The notes under the pieces were generated by a model. It had not been told where the DNA came from. It was given only the letters and a program-made list of their open reading frames with translations, and made no database searches. DNA of 20,000 nucleotides from Chrysomallon squamiferum (Eukaryota; Mollusca; Gastropoda; Neomphalida; Peltospiridae): the NCBI GenBank assembly GCA_012295275.1, contig CM022672.1, positions 18,457,394 to 18,477,393 on the forward strand, given 5' to 3'. The position numbers were made by a program, and so were the translations under genes. This document shows positions 1-9,604 of the stretch, in pieces. Within the stretch, counting starts at the first letter, position 1; each line of letters begins with the position of its first letter.

Positions 1-863
1 TCATCAAGCCCACCGAACAGTTAAACTGCCAAAGTCGAAGTAACCAGGAAAAAATGTACCATGAACTAAATGAACTTTTTTTTTTTTTTTTTTCACATGT
101 TTAATTTTACTGTCTCAAATTAATTTTGCGTTCTCTTGATTGGTTCCTGAAGTTAAAAAAAAAAAAAAAAGCGTTGGAAGTGTTTTATTTTAACTTTTTT
201 TTTTTTTTTTTTTTTAAATGCTTTCATTCTTTGTAATTCCAGGTGGGAATTATAAAGTCTAGCTTTTAAAAGTTGACGATAATAAATACTGTGCAAATCA
301 AACTTTTTCACGAAAAGATGATAAAATTGAAAAAAGAAAAAAAGAAACAAAACATCTGAACTTATGACTATTAATTTATTCCTTTAGATATTAGTCTAAA
401 CGGAGATGCAAATTTGAGTCAAACATTAAGAGTACGTATGTCTGTAATTCTGCATCTCTGAAGTAAAATAATATACACTGTTTTAGTAACTGATGGCAAA
501 AAAAAAAAATAAAAAAAAAAAAAAAAAAAAATAAATAAATGGTTTATTTTCGAACACTTCCAGCGTCTCTATCAACCTGATTTTGTGTGTTTCCTTTTTT
601 GGCAGCAATCTGAATTGTTGTCTTCGGCTAACATAGGCTGAATGTGAGTAGAAAATAAAACGTTTGTTTAGACTTAAGGTTAATAAGTAGCAGAAATTCA
701 TATGCAATAAAGAAAAAAAAAAAAAAAAAAAAAAAAAAGAAGAAAGACAGAAAGAAAGAAAAAAAAAACATAAGCAAAGAAAATAGTTTGTCCATGAAAA
801 GAGTTAAAACCATTTTATGTATATATTGATACTAATTTTATCGGTGAATCATTATCTGATAAT
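1..863. other. AT-rich non-coding stretch with homopolymer runs
   Basis: This stretch has no gene that I can support. It carries poly-T at 76-93 and 195-215, poly-A at 155-170, interrupted poly-A at 498-540 and a purine-only A/GAAA run at 709-768. Open frames here are Phe- or Lys-rich translations of those runs. A perfect octamer-type motif ATGCAAAT (POU-factor consensus) lies at 406-413, but a single 8-mer in 20 kb may be chance. Confidence 0.8.
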
Positions 864-1092
864 ACACACGCACGCACGCACGCACACGCACACTCTCACA
901 CTCATACACACACGCGCACACATATATAGATACATACATATATGCATTCATTCATACATACATACATACAAAACAAATGCATATATACATACATATACAC
1001 GTACATACATAAATGCATACATACACATACATATATATACATATACACACACTCACATATACATTGATACATACATACACACACATACACAT
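864..1092. repeat. CA/CATA compound microsatellite
   Basis: The array opens with CACG and CACA units, then passes into imperfect CATA/TATA units and ends in CACA/CATA. It reads as open on both strands because CATA and CACA units rarely make stops, giving Tyr/Ile/His/Thr-rich peptides one way and Cys/Val/Tyr/Met-rich peptides the other. These are repeat translations, not genes. Confidence 0.95.
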
Positions 1093-1220
1093 TATGAAAC
1101 AGCATTATTTATGTGCCTAGTCTAAACCAAAAAAATCATTACTATCTGAGAAATGAAGGAATAGAAATTTCAGATTTCAGTTATGAAATAATAATAATTA
1201 CAACAAATCTTTCTCTATGC

Positions 1221-1283
1221 TTTTTTTTTTTTTTTTTTTTTTTTTTTTTGTTTTTTTTTTTTTATTTTTTTTGTTTTTTTTTT
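1221..1283. repeat. Long interrupted poly-T tract
   Basis: A run of 29 T is followed by further T blocks split by single G or A bases, 63 bp in all. It is followed directly by gtagcgag. A long T tract ending in TTTGTAG resembles a polypyrimidine tract plus splice acceptor, but no coding sequence follows, so I treat it as a simple repeat. Confidence 0.9.
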
Positions 1284-1740
1284 GTAGCGAGTTACAGGAA
1301 CACCATAAAATTCTTGGAAATATTTATGTGTGTATTATACAGGCAATACTTATCAATTACGAAAGTAGCTCATATAATATAATACTCAAACAATTCTGTC
1401 TTAACTAGCTAACGGTAGACGTAAACATTTAACACGCTAAGTAAAGGTACCAGTACAGGTACACTAATCTTATTGTAGCAGAGTTAGAGGTGTAGTTTTA
1501 ATTATATAACAAAAATATTGTTAACAGAAGATAATTATTGTTGTAATTAATAATATTGTAATTAAAACTTATCAACTTGAGTATATCAGCTCTTTATATT
1601 GTTTTTATTTATTCGTTTCGCATATAAATGTAAGATTATTCGTGTTTAGAATTCTTATAGATTTTAATGTTTTAACCATGTTTTACATAGGAAAAATGCA
1701 CCCATTTCAGATACCTGCATATAAGCATATAAACGCATGC
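1284..1740. other. Unique AT-rich spacer
   Basis: I see no gene. The only structured piece is at 1445-1465, where GGTACC is followed two bases later by TACAGGTAC. That nearly matches the end of the inverted-repeat transposon at 15571 and a copy at 12484. The rest is AT-rich sequence with short TTA/ATT runs. Confidence 0.6.
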
Positions 1741-1925
1741 ATACACACACACACACACACAGACACATATATGTACACATATCATTCATACACACCCTTA
1801 CATACATACATACATACATACAAACATACAAACATACAAACATACATACATATATACATACATACATACACACATACACATATATATACATACATGCATA
1901 CATACATACAAACATACACACATAT

Positions 1926-1956
<31 letters not shown>

Positions 1957-2018
1957 CACACATGTATATATATACACATACATGCATAATATGCATACAC
2001 ACACACACACACACACAT
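1741..2018. repeat. CA/CATA compound microsatellite, second array
   Basis: A CA run at 1741-1761 leads into imperfect CATA units with CAAACATA variants around 1820-1850. Short TATA blocks follow, and the array closes with a CA run at 1995-2016. It resembles the array at 864-1092 in both order and orientation: CATA on the plus strand, flanked by CA. All open frames over it on both strands are translations of the repeat. Confidence 0.95.
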
Positions 2019-2346
2019 GCAAACAAACTCATCATATCTATTGAGTATATATTTTATACCAGGTTAAAGATTTAAAGAATAACACACAACACAGGAATAA
2101 CACACGAGAACAGAAAATTGTTTAATATGAAACACTAACTCGCAGCATTACTCTTGTACATTAATAGAGATAGTAATAAATCCATTTATTTTATTTATTT
2201 ATATTTTTTTATTAACTTTTATGTGGTTAAATATTATCGAAACAATACCTAAACGAAAATTATTAGAAATCAATTTCGTTTCTGCCTGGTAAATGATACC
2301 AGTGCAGTATTATAGATTTATTATAAAAATTATAATGTCTGTAAAA
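2019..2346. other. Unique AT-rich spacer
   Basis: No gene or RNA is visible. The sequence is AT-rich with short TTTA runs near 2185-2210. It ends at the start of the long ATT array. Confidence 0.6.
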
Positions 2347-2438
<92 letters not shown>

Positions 2439-2448
2439 TTTATTTATT
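2347..2448. repeat. ATT array followed by TTTA array
   Basis: About 25 perfect ATT units (2347-2421) switch without interruption to TTTA units (2423-2448). The apparent poly-isoleucine frame is a translation of the ATT array. Confidence 0.95.
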
Positions 2449-2611
2449 CATGCTTACAAAATATACTTACAAAATAATTCAAATGTTTACGCAATAGAAA
2501 GATTAAATATCATATTTCCCCTTTACTTTTGTTCTTGTTAATTTTGTTTTTATAGTATCGTCATATTTAGTAATTGCATTTTAATGTAATGTTACAGTAA
2601 TTTCTAATGTT

Positions 2612-2772
2612 AAAAAAAAAAAAAAAAAAAAAAATTAGATATATTAATGTATAGCTGAGACAAATTGATGACGTCTTGTATGAAGGCAAAAAAAAAAATA
2701 ATATAAAAGAAAATATAAGAAAATAAAAGAAAAGAAAAGAAAATAATAAAACCAAAGAAAAAAGAAAAAAAA
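2612..2772. repeat. Poly-A and purine-rich tracts
   Basis: A perfect run of 23 A (2612-2634) is followed, after about 50 bp of unique sequence, by an almost purine-only A/AAAG/AATA stretch at 2688-2772. No retroposon body with target-site duplication is evident next to the A run. Confidence 0.85.
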
Positions 2773-2810
2773 TTCTAGTTCGTTTCTTTTGAAGCCTTTA
2801 CAAAAATATA

Positions 2811-2844
2811 TGATGATGATGACGTTGATTATTATTATTATTAC

Positions 2845-2893
<49 letters not shown>

Positions 2894-2950
2894 CTACTAC
2901 TACTACTACTACTACTATTACTATTGGTCTTACTATTATTATTATTCTTA
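2811..2950. repeat. Trinucleotide mosaic (GAT, ATT, ACT)
   Basis: The tract moves from GAT units through about 20 ATT units to ACT units at 2893-2918, then back to ATT. Such phase-keeping switches are typical of slippage plus point mutation. Confidence 0.95.
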
Positions 2951-3489
2951 TAAAACGAATCAATTTTATTAAATTATTTATTTATTTGTTAGTTAATGAC
3001 AGTAATAATTTATTAATTTATTTCATTTTATTTCATTTTATTTTTTTATTTATCTTAATTTATACATATATAAAATAATATATTTATTCTTGGTTCTGTA
3101 CATTATATTAATATGCTCATGAAAGCACATGCTCAAACTTACAGACTATAATTACAACTAAATACAACTAAGTTATTTTTAATTACAAATAAATGTTAGG
3201 CTTCTCTGAACAAAACAGAACTATCACTGATTTTCTAAAGCAGAAAATAGCAACACCAATAAAAATAAACTTGAAGATGCAAAGAAACTGAACAATTACC
3301 TAAATTAGCATATATATATATGTATGTATGTATATTTTATGAAGCTATGTTACGGTGTATGATTTTGGAAATAATCTTTTTGTTGCTTTGTTAATTGTTG
3401 AAGCCCAGTTTTATCCTCTTTGATTTCTGTTCTTATTATATATTATATATGTATATATATATATCATTTTATTTTATTTTAAAAGTAAA

Positions 3490-3495
<6 letters not shown>
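2951..3495. other. AT-rich spacer with TA and TTTA runs
   Basis: No gene is visible. The segment has TTTA/TTTCATTTTA runs around 2975-3060, a TA plus TATG run near 3311-3333 and a TA-rich run at 3436-3465. Confidence 0.65.

Positions 3496-3537
<42 letters not shown>
3496..3537. repeat. 42-base poly-A run
   Basis: This is a perfect run of 42 A, the longest pure homopolymer in the window. It could be a retroposon tail, but the 5' flank shows no tRNA-like promoter boxes or reverse-transcriptase remnant. The sequence after the run (attcattcg) is not obviously duplicated upstream. Confidence 0.95.
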
Positions 3538-3539
<2 letters not shown>

Positions 3540-4974
3540 CATTCGATTTATGTAACCAGTGTCGCCGCAAGCAACGGAATTTAGTTTTAAAAAAAAAGAA
3601 GAAAAATGAAGAAAGAAAAATATTAATATTAGGGAAATATATTTGAAAAAAGGAGAAATCTTTAAGAAGATTATGTTCTGCATAATATGCTGTGGTTGTT
3701 CAAAAAAAAAAAAAAAGACTGTAAAAGACATGGAGTTGATGATGCAAAGCTTCTTACTGGTTTGGAGTTTTTTCGGTGATTTTTAACGTGTTGCTTTTCT
3801 TTACTCGGAAACTGATCTGATGCTCAAAGTTTGGTTTACTTTCAGATCACGTTAATGACTGCCAGGGATGAGGTCAGGTTTTTTTTACAAGAATGGGGAA
3901 ACCTCTGGGTATGTTTTTTCACCTTTACAACTGACTTTCAAAGCTTTCCGTTAAAAGGTGTCTGTGTGTGTGTGGGTTGTGGGGGTGGGGGGAGGCTCAT
4001 GCAGTCCTAATCCGGAAATTATAATGATAATTTGTAATGATAATCTCATTATCATCACAGCATTTGGATTAGCTGAGTCCCAGAATATCCCAACAGGCAA
4101 CTGGGAAATTTAAATATTTCCGACTGCAATGAGAGGTTGTTGAAAAAAAAAATTAAAAAAAGGAAAAAAAAAGAAGATGAAAGCTAAAGTAAAATGTTAT
4201 GTTACTTTACAACTAGCAAGTAAAAGTAGGTTTTTGTTCCGAGTAATGGATAAAAATGGCGTTGTTTTTTCATAATCGACAGCTGTGTATAGATTTTAAA
4301 TCCTTTCCTTGAATGCCTTCATTTATTTCTATGGTGGAGAGAGAATCAGTACCAGAGGATCTATTGTATCTTTTGTGGGCTTACAGTCACCTCAAAAGTT
4401 TTCATATTTCTATTCTAAAGAATCATTTTGCGCCAAGTCCTCGAGATATAATTGGAAAGTGAAGCGCTTTATTGTCAAATCAGTTTGAACGGCGACGACA
4501 CTGGAATGTGTGGTTTGCAAAGTTTTATACGTTTCATCTTCATATTTTGTTTTTAATCAGTGTTCAGTTAGATATAGTTTTATTATTAGAATATAACTAG
4601 ACAGACAATTAAAGTGAGTGAAAAAACCCTAAAAACCAAATTTAAAATCCCACAAGAGACCGAAATAGCAGCATAGCATTCTTGAAGTGCCATAATCCTG
4701 CTTTTTTTTTTCCTTCATATTTTAAATGTATTAAATACAAAATGATGGATTATAAAAGTTGGAATATCGAAATATTTTGATTTTAATTTATTTGTGTTTC
4801 TAATTTAACAGATGTACATGTAGGTGTCTTTAAAACCGTAGTTTATTATCTAACTTTGGTAACTGTTTCAAACTTTTACATGGATTTTTCATTCTGTATA
4901 AATTCATTGTCTTTTTCCTCCATCTCCCTATAATGAAAGCCTGTAATGTTATTAAAAAATTTAATTCAGTTGTA

Positions 4975-4977
<3 letters not shown>
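3538..4977. other. Longest unique non-coding segment
   Basis: About 1.4 kb is free of long tandem repeats and no frame has convincing coding character. Landmarks are a short GT run and G-rich tract (3962-3995), a small hairpin with ATGATAAT and ATTATCAT arms (4037-4055) nested inside CTAATCC/GGATTAG arms (4007-4013, 4066-4072), A-rich patches near 4143-4175, and a T run near 4703. Its low repeat content makes it a reasonable place to look for conserved non-coding sequence. Confidence 0.6.
3962..3995 (+). other. GT run and G-rich tract, possible quadruplex former
   Basis: GT dinucleotides lead into G runs of 3 (3974-3976), 5 (3981-3985), 6 (3987-3992) and 2 (3994-3995). There are enough G blocks for a two-tetrad or bulged quadruplex. 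A canonical four-by-three pattern with loops is not fully met. It stands out in an AT-rich window. Confidence 0.4.

Positions 4978-5054
<77 letters not shown>
4978..5054. repeat. Perfect CT microsatellite
   Basis: This is an uninterrupted run of about 38 CT dinucleotides, followed by imperfect CT/TTTC sequence to about 5096. A perfect homopurine-homopyrimidine mirror repeat of this length is a classic candidate for triplex (H-DNA) structure. Ser-Leu frames on plus and Arg-Glu frames on minus are repeat translations. Confidence 0.98.
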
Positions 5055-5058
<4 letters not shown>

Positions 5059-5425
5059 CTATGCGTCTCTCTCTTTTTCCTTTTTCTGTCTCTCTTTGCA
5101 ATATTTCCAAAACTGTACGAATTGTCATTTCTACCTAACAAAGAACAAATGTAATTTAAACACTGTTGATTTTTTTCCCTTCTGTGGTCATGGCACTTCA
5201 AGAATATTGTTGGTCTGTGTTGCTGTTGCTTTTGTTCTACACAGATTTGGTAATTGTTCCAGTGAGCAAACTGTACATCTGAAAAGTGTAGATGTTAAAT
5301 AAAGCAATGGTGAACATTTTTAATGCTTATTTTGTTTTCAATTCTTGTGTTGTTGTTGTTGTTTGTGATTGTGGTAGTGTTGGGGTTTTTTTTGGTTATT
5401 ATGTTAATGCTAATTTAAATATTGT
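5055..5425. other. Unique spacer after the CT array
   Basis: No recognisable gene. A plus-strand frame at 5096-5302 contains several Cys codons but has no ATG start, no homology I recognise and no splice context. I regard it as chance. Short GTT repeats occur near 5348-5365. Confidence 0.5.
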
Positions 5426-5456
5426 ATTATTATCATCATCATCATCATCATTATTA

Positions 5457-5512
<56 letters not shown>
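5426..5512. repeat. ATC/ATT trinucleotide array
   Basis: ATC units (about 5431-5450) pass into a long run of ATT units ending near 5511. The poly-Ser/Leu frame across it is a repeat translation. Confidence 0.95.
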
Positions 5513-5513
<1 letters not shown>

Positions 5514-5580
5514 TCAATGTCCAGCATTAGTATAAGGCATATCTTAAGTAAATGGGTAATTATGAACAAATTTTTATCTT

Positions 5581-5637
5581 AAAGAAAAAGAAAAGAAAAG
5601 AATAAAAGAATGAATGAAAGAAAGAAAGAAAGAAAAA
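5581..5637. repeat. GAAA-type purine repeat
   Basis: AAAG/GAAAA units form an almost pure purine tract that ends three bases before the palindrome at 5641. Confidence 0.9.
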
Positions 5638-5640
5638 CCA

Positions 5641-5675
5641 ACGTCATAATTATGACGTCACAATCGCGGCCCGCG
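5641..5675. promoter_or_regulatory. Palindrome with full CRE and GC-rich inverted repeat
   Basis: Positions 5641-5658 are a perfect 18 bp palindrome (ACGTCATAATTATGACGT). Its right arm merges into TGACGTCA at 5653-5660, the full consensus site for CREB/ATF bZIP factors. Five bases later CGCGGCCCGCG (5665-5675) is an odd palindrome with CGCGG/CCGCG arms and is the most GC-rich patch nearby. The sequence shows the motifs. Regulatory function is inference, and no transcript start is visible. Confidence 0.35.
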
Positions 5676-5745
5676 TGCTTTACATAGCGACAGGAATTAG
5701 TCCAGTTGTAAGTATTAATTCTGAACGGCATTAATTATAAATTTG

Positions 5746-5792
5746 TTATTATTATTTATTATTATTATTATTATTATTTTATTATTATTATT
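5746..5792. repeat. ATT array, interrupted
   Basis: ATT units are interrupted by single-T expansions. Confidence 0.9.
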
Positions 5793-5994
5793 TTCGTAAA
5801 GTATATTAAAGGTTTGCTATGACCATAACGAATAGTGAACCCTATAAATTCATTTTTCCCAAAGGGATATTAACATCAAATACAAATTAAATTAATGAAC
5901 AACAAAGTATAATTAAAGTTTGCTTCAATAATTAATACAAAAAAAAGCCAAAACCCAAAGTTTTGTACTTGCGTATCATAATCTTGGATAAGGC

Positions 5995-6077
5995 AAAAAA
6001 AAAAAAAAAATAATAATAATAATAATAAATAAAAAAAATTAAAAAAAATAAATAATAAAAAAATAATAATAATAAAA
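5995..6077. repeat. Poly-A and TAA/AAAT mosaic
   Basis: An A run of about 16 passes into TAA and AAAT units with A-run interruptions. Confidence 0.9.
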
Positions 6078-7017
6078 AGTTCTAGCTGCTTGTGATGAGA
6101 TTTTAATCTGCTTTGATATCAGAGTGTCCAAATTAAATTAAAACGGATCGATCAATAACCCAGTTTACTGCAACAAGTGCGATGAGATTGATCTTGGTTA
6201 TTTACGAAGGGATACGGTTATTCTAGCTTAAACGATTCTGAGTCTGTCTTTTTAAATTTCTCCTCAAACCACTAACTGAAACAGTTCCAGATTTACAAAG
6301 ATGAGAATTTAAAATCCTAAACCATCCATATTTATTTTACTTTACTTTCATATATATATATATATATTTTTTTTTTAATAATTTTTTCTTCGCAACACAA
6401 GATAATAATAACGATTGTATTAAAGATAATATTAGGAAATAAATAAATAAAATAATTTAAAAATTATTTAAAATATTTGCAACTTTAAAATCATCTACCA
6501 CTTATCTCGCGCATGGACTTTGAGTACCTTTCTTTGATACCAGTCACATAAAGAACGTTCTGCTAAAACTGTTAACATTCATACATTAACACCAATCATC
6601 ACTACTTACAACATACTTTTAGCGCTTTTATATACCCGTTTCTGTTTCTGGGTGGAAAATTACCTGTAGATTAAGTTTTGTATATATTTTGAAAGTACAT
6701 ATATAAAGACATCGTCATTGTAATGTGTTTTTTCACTTTGTTTTAAATTCTATTAGCAATAAACGCAGTTAATCTACACTACAAAGTCGTGACCTCTGTT
6801 TTACCTGTTGCAAGTGATTTTCACTTTGATTTTATTATTGCAGCTTAATTTGCTGACGAAACGCTTGGCTTAAAATCTCCATTTTTACGAGTCACGGAAT
6901 ACTTTAAGATCGACGATTTCAGTCATAATGGATGTTTCAGAATCACGTCAGACATAAGCCGGTGAGCTGAAGTACTTTTATACATATTAGTGTTCGAAAT
7001 ACTGCTTATCTGTACAA
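6078..7017. other. Unique non-coding segment
   Basis: No gene is supported over about 940 bp. A TA run followed by poly-T lies at 6350-6378. Several AATAAA hexamers occur but are uninformative at this AT content. Composition is slightly less AT-rich at 6780-6965. Confidence 0.55.
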
Positions 7018-7300
7018 ACATATATGCATACATACATAGTAAATACAGATTTACGTACATCCATCATACATACATATATGCACACACACATACATGCACA
7101 GGTACACACTCACACACAAAGACACACATATATACAAACACATATACAGATATGCATATATACAGACAGACAAACAGACAGAGGCACACTCAAACATACA
7201 TTACACACATACGTACGTACATACATACATACATACATACATACATACATACATACATACATACATACATACATACATACATACATACATACACACATGC
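7018..7300. repeat. CATA array with perfect core
   Basis: Imperfect CATA, CACA and CAGA units lead to a perfect CATA run at about 7220-7291 (about 18 units) next to a CGTA variant block at 7211-7219. It forms the 5' shoulder of the larger satellite block that follows. Long frames on both strands are repeat translations. Confidence 0.95.
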
Positions 7301-7420
7301 ATACATATACCAACACACATACACACACATACATAATCATAAACATACACAATACATATACATACATATACCAACACACAGACACACATACATAATCATA
7401 AACATACACAATACATATAC
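7301..7420. repeat. 61/59 bp tandem duplication
   Basis: The segment at 7301-7361 is repeated at 7362-7420. The copies differ mainly by loss of one AC dinucleotide and one T/G change. The shared internal mark is ATAATCATAAACATACAC. It bridges the CATA array and the 26/17 bp satellite downstream. Confidence 0.85.
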
Positions 7421-8083
7421 ATACACCACATACATAATACATACATACACAATACATATACATACACCACATACATAATACATATACATACACAATACAT
7501 ATGCATACACCACATACATAATACATATACATACACAATACATATACATACACCACATACATAATACATATACATACACCACAAACAATACATATACATA
7601 GACCACATACATAATACATATACGTACACCACAAACATAATACATATACATACATAATACATATACGTACACCACATACACAATACATATGCATACACCA
7701 CATACATAATACATATGCATACACCACATACATAATACATATACATACACAATACATATACATACACCACATACATAATACATATACATACACCACATAG
7801 ATATACACACACCACAAACATAATACATATACATTCACCACAAACATAATATATATACATACACCACATACATAATACATACACATATGCAATACATATA
7901 CATACACCACACACATATACATACACCACAAACATAATACATATATATATATATATATATACAGCACATACATAATACATATACATACACCACATACATA
8001 ATACATATACATACAGAATACATATACATACACCACATACATAATACATATACATACACCACATACATAATACCTACATACAC
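7421..8083. repeat. CATA-derived satellite with 26 bp and 17 bp units
   Basis: About 660 bp is built from a 26 bp unit containing ACCACATACATAATACAT and a shorter 17 bp unit in which the ACCACATACATA part is reduced to ACA. The two unit types alternate irregularly. Variants include ACCACAAACA, CATATGCA and CATATACG. A TA run interrupts it at about 7941-7960. It is a higher-order repeat grown from the neighbouring CATA array. The very long minus-strand frame (330 codons, rich in Tyr, Val, Cys and Met) has no coding meaning. Confidence 0.9.
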
Positions 8084-8686
8084 AGCTTTCAGTCTTTACC
8101 AATTGCTCTGACTCAGTGGAATTTTTATCAAGACATCTGTGCTCTAACTGTTACACCCCAAGATTAATCGCAGCGGACATTCATGAACAAGCTGACAGAA
8201 ACAACGACGGAATTAATAACAAACAAACAACAAAATATTACTTCTTATATGATCTAAACATTCAGAGATTATTTTAATGCAAACCAGTCTGGAAAAAAAA
8301 AATATATGTTAGTAGTGTACAACCATAGGTAAAACGAATAAAAACTGTAATAAATAAGAAACTAATGAGTTAACGTAGATTGTTAGTAATGAGATTTAAT
8401 ATATATATATATATATATCGTTGTTAATTACCATTTGATGTGTTAGGTAATCTATGCCAATATGAAAGGGTGAGAGGTGATACAGAGTATAACTTCCGAA
8501 AATAAAATCATAACAGTTTTGGCTCGGTAAAGCCGCGGGTTAACCTTCAAGTAAAACTGAAATGTTAAATATATACAACAGCAATAAACAAATATATAAT
8601 TACGTTATTATAATTATTTACTGATACATGATCTCATTAACCTAAGAACACGTGAGAATGTACGATCTCATTACCTTAGGGCAGAT

Positions 8687-8690
<4 letters not shown>
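8084..8690. other. Unique spacer with AT run and 34 bp near-duplication
   Basis: No gene is visible. A perfect AT run lies at 8399-8418. GATCTCATTA recurs at 8630 and 8664 as part of a partial 34 bp tandem duplication, with an E-box CACGTG at 8649-8654 between the copies. The patch at 8520-8550 is locally GC-richer. Confidence 0.55.

Positions 8691-8728
<38 letters not shown>
8691..8728. repeat. Perfect GA microsatellite
   Basis: Nineteen GA units without interruption form a homopurine mirror repeat, the purine-strand counterpart of the CT array at 4978. Confidence 0.97.
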
Positions 8729-8731
<3 letters not shown>

Positions 8732-8774
8732 AAATCCAACCCATAACAAAAATAAAACAACAATAATTAAAAGA

Positions 8775-8912
8775 ATTAAAAGAATTTAAAAAAAAAAAAT
8801 CAAAAATAGTAACAAAAAAATAAAATAATAATAATTATATATATATAAAATTAAAAGAATTTAAAAACAAAATCATAAAATAGTAACAAAATAATAATAA
8901 TAATAATAAAAC
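8775..8912. repeat. 75 bp AT-rich tandem duplication
   Basis: The segment starting ATTAAAAGAATTTAAAAA at 8775 recurs at 8850. Both copies then contain a shared TAGTAACAAAA and end in an ATA run. Copy spacing is 75 bp, and the copies differ by A-run length and small indels. A short AT run separates them. Confidence 0.75.
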
Positions 8913-9091
8913 AAAAACAAACACGTTTGAGCGTTACTTTTGGAACCATCATCAACGTCAGTGCAGTCGTTTTGATGAATGACTGAAATAGATTTATATC
9001 CGTCAGTATCATTAACATCATCATCATCTACCTCATCGTTATCACTGGACTTATCCACCTTAACCCCTGTCGTTTCGTCGTCTTCATGCTG
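8873..9091 (-). other. Acidic open frame, doubtful exon remnant
   Basis: On the minus strand a frame is open from 9091 to a stop at 8873 (72 codons) and contains no Met codon. It could therefore be coding only as part of a spliced exon. The first 59 residues are Asp/Glu-rich, including DNDEVDDDDVNDTDGY. The end is a Tyr/Phe translation of the ATA array. GAT/CATC triplet slippage explains much of the Asp content. The upstream flank on this strand reads tagtagcag, which ends in AG but lacks a good polypyrimidine tract. I recognise no domain. Confidence 0.1.
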
Positions 9092-9454
9092 CTACTACTA
9101 CAGCCATCACAACCAACCAGCTTCTACGTATACTGCCTAATAAAACGAAACACAACTGAATAATAACAGCTGAGCTTTAAAATTATAACGCTGTGTCAAA
9201 AATTAGAAGCCTTAATTGATGCCAATCAGCTCTAAACCAGATCACAGCAAATGCTTTAACGGAAGAAAACCTTTAAGCTGGATGCTACCACAATCCACAG
9301 TAGATCAGGAGTTCCCTTAATTGGCAATCAAATAGCTAAACCATTCGTTAAACAGCTGCACTCACCACTGGCACTAACCTTACTATGCATTCTGGTCAAC
9401 AACTAACTAACAATGAATTTATAAATTTGCGTCTGGACCGGTGTAATCGTGTTG
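9092..9454. other. Unique non-coding spacer
   Basis: I see no repeat array and no convincing frame. The sequence is of moderate complexity with less simple repeat than average, so it is usable for primer or conservation work. Confidence 0.5.
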
Positions 9455-9604
9455 ATGAAAGCACGTGCTGGTCGCCTCGATTCCAATAATTCCTCCTTAG
9501 CCGTGATCGACGTTGCACCAGGGGAAAGCAACGCCGCGTTCGCAGTGAATTTAACAACAAATTTGTCTCCGTCGTCGACGAAGTGGTTTTTAGTCGTTAG
9601 TTAA
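9455..9604 (+). other. 49-codon ATG open frame of unknown status
   Basis: An ATG at 9455 opens a 49-codon frame ending with TAA at 9602-9604. The peptide begins MKARAGRLDSNNSSLAVIDV and ends STKWFLVVS. It is compositionally balanced, unlike the repeat frames elsewhere, and lies in a locally GC-richer patch with an E-box at 9462-9467. The frame extends upstream only to 9425. Just downstream, cttctgtgtgtcctgcag (9611-9628) resembles a splice acceptor. No family is recognised. A frame this short is easily chance. Confidence 0.1.

Noticed and set aside
1221-1289. Poly-T followed by GTAG as a splice acceptor
   Set aside because: No plausible exon follows, and long poly-T runs are common across the window.
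2347-2541. Poly-isoleucine membrane-like peptide
   Set aside because: It is a translation of the ATT array, not a membrane protein.
3300-3560. Retroposon with the 42-base poly-A as tail
   Set aside because: No flanking target-site duplication, no promoter boxes and no reverse-transcriptase remnant were found. Homopolymer expansion is simpler in this genome.
4830-5201. Arg-Glu and Ser-Leu repeat proteins over the CT array
   Set aside because: The residues come entirely from the CT/GA dinucleotide repeat in different frames.
5096-5302. Cys-containing 68-codon plus-strand frame
   Set aside because: The frame does not begin with ATG, resembles no known domain and overlaps T-rich low-complexity sequence.
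7110-8102. A 330-codon minus-strand open frame rich in Tyr, Val, Cys and Met
   Set aside because: It is a direct translation of the CATA-derived satellite, has no ATG-defined start of interest and no globular composition.
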